DNA of 64,000 nt from Pseudomonas gingeri (lineage in GTDB: Bacteria > Pseudomonadota > Gammaproteobacteria > Pseudomonadales > Pseudomonadaceae). The position numbers and the translations under genes were made by a program. Positions 63,341-64,000 of this stretch are shown here, piece by piece (the first letter of the stretch is position 1; each line of letters begins with the position of its first letter). The stretch is taken from assembly GCF_013385635.1 (NCBI RefSeq), contig NZ_JACAPR010000002.1:1-64000 (forward strand). Reading direction: 5' to 3'. Under the pieces are notes generated by a model. That model made no database searches. It was not told the DNA's origin and was given only the letters and a program-made list of their open reading frames with translations.

Positions 63341-63712
63341 ATGCTGTCGAGTAAACGCGACCAGGCACGCACAGAGCGTCTGCTGGTCGCCACCCTGACT
63401 GAAGCCTGTGAAACGGCGAAGGCGGAGATCGTGGGGTTTTGCTGGCTGACCCATGAGGTCGATTACGCGTTGTTTCCCACGAGTCTGAGGGTGATCTGGG
63501 TGTTTGACACCCAGGTTCATCAACGCCAGGCGCTGGCCGCAGGACAGGACGCTCGCATGGTCGAGCTGACAGCTGCGGCATTGGCCCAGGCTGGTGTGGT
63601 GCTGGATGCGGTGGCCGCCCATGTGCAATTTGACAGTGAGCAAGCCCGCCAGCGCGAGAATGCCGGAAACGGGTCGCAGCGCCTGGCGCGCAAGCGTCCT
63701 GGGCGGGGCTGA
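63341..63712 (+). CDS. Conserved hypothetical protein, 123 residues
   Basis: A soluble protein with no recognised domain. LVATLTEACETAKAEIVGFCW and VIWVFDTQVHQRQALAAGQDA suggest a small alpha/beta fold; the tail is Arg/Gly-rich and basic. It is 3 bp before the DUF1289 gene, so they are likely co-transcribed. I have no function to offer. Confidence 0.65.
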   Translation: MLSSKRDQARTERLLVATLTEACETAKAEIVGFCWLTHEVDYALFPTSLRVIWVFDTQVHQRQALAAGQDARMVELTAAALAQAGVVLDAVAAHVQFDSEQARQRENAGNGSQRLARKRPGRG

Positions 63713-63715
63713 GTC

Positions 63716-63898
63716 ATGGCCAAGGAGATCGATAACCCCTGTATTTCGCTGTGCCAGCTCAGCGGCGAGCTGTGCGTCAGTTGTGGCCGCACCAAGGACG
63801 ATATCCGCAAATGGAAGCGCATGAAGCGGCCGGAGAAGATGGCCGCCGTGCAACGGGCGAAGCTGCAAATGAAAAGCCTGCAGAAAAAGAATGCCTGA
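63716..63898 (+). CDS. DUF1289 domain protein
   Basis: A 60-residue protein with four Cys in NPCISLCQLSGELCVSCGRT (positions 9-24), the DUF1289 signature likely binding zinc or an Fe-S centre, then KKWKRM-type basic helix (DIRKWKRMKRPEKMAAVQRA). Function is unknown. It follows the previous gene by 3 bp. Confidence 0.85.
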   Translation: MAKEIDNPCISLCQLSGELCVSCGRTKDDIRKWKRMKRPEKMAAVQRAKLQMKSLQKKNA

Positions 63899-63945
63899 GG
63901 GTTCTGGCCCGGTGTGGCACCGAGGAATATTTCTGTAATGTGGCC

Positions 63946-64000
63946 TTTTGCTATTGATCGACACTCTCTAGAATCCGCCGCAGCACTCCGGCGATGGAGG
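63946..64000 (+). promoter_or_regulatory. Promoter-like region and possible ribosome site of a gene beyond the window
   Basis: TTTTGC (63946-63951) and TAGAAT (63969-63974) are spaced 17 bp. The window ends in GGAGG, which could be the ribosome site of the next gene. Confidence 0.4.

Noticed and set aside
1-64000. CRISPR arrays, tRNA/rRNA genes, integrases, insertion sequences, prophage
   Set aside because: No spaced direct repeats, cloverleaf sequence, transposase or phage gene was recognised on either strand.

Overview
The window looks like chromosomal DNA of a fluorescent-group Pseudomonas. It is GC-rich, carries the short palindromic REP elements (CTTCGCGGGCAAGC-type) typical of that group, and is dense in ABC importers, LysR/AraC/GntR/DeoR/TetR regulators and amine or sulfur catabolic genes. 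No rRNA, tRNA, CRISPR array, integrase or insertion sequence was seen. Species cannot be fixed from sequence reading alone.

Layout. 1-4.3 kb: a polar amino-acid binding protein, a MetC-type lyase, an AraC regulator and an arginase-family hydrolase, all on the minus strand. 4.3-12.4 kb: a catabolic island of a GlpA-like oxidoreductase with a [2Fe-2S] tail, a second FAD oxidoreductase, an FGGY kinase, an APC permease, a DeoR repressor and a DUF1937 protein. Sigma-54-type promoters precede the arginase, the oxidoreductase operon and the permease, and the last two share an extra upstream motif. 12.4-15.4 kb: a probable type VI lipase effector with a lipoprotein immunity candidate and a truncated, translationally coupled copy of it. 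15.6-20.5 kb: TetR plus an EmrA/EmrB/OprM-like tripartite efflux operon. 20.5-25.2 kb: an adenylate-forming enzyme, a hendecad-repeat coiled-coil protein, a peroxiredoxin-like protein, a GFA protein and a LysR regulator. 25.2-31.2 kb: an amino-acid importer lacking a local ATPase, a 2-oxoglutarate oxygenase and a MetQ/N/I-type importer whose ATPase lacks the NIL domain. 31.4-32.8 kb: a protein that is about 40 percent methionine, then a small gene coupled to an XRE-cupin regulator. 33-38.9 kb: a GntR regulator, a NitT/TauT-type importer and a DUF3604/PHP-type metalloenzyme. 38.9-41.4 kb: LysR and a dicarboxylate symporter.

41.3-53.0 kb is the most striking region. A minus-strand cluster runs lipoprotein hydrolase, TpsB transporter, TpsA giant exoprotein, exported argininosuccinate-lyase homologue, HMW1C-type N-glycosyltransferase. 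The TpsB protein carries a complete second beta-barrel of the trimeric-porin type at its C-terminus. The exoprotein contains about 44 N-x-S/T sequons, the signature expected of an HMW1C substrate.

53.3-64 kb: a GNAT acetyltransferase, a CAP-domain protein, a SleB-type hydrolase, a chemoreceptor, a dienelactone hydrolase, a short-form pstSCAB operon without an adjacent phoU, an SDR oxidoreductase and two small conserved proteins.
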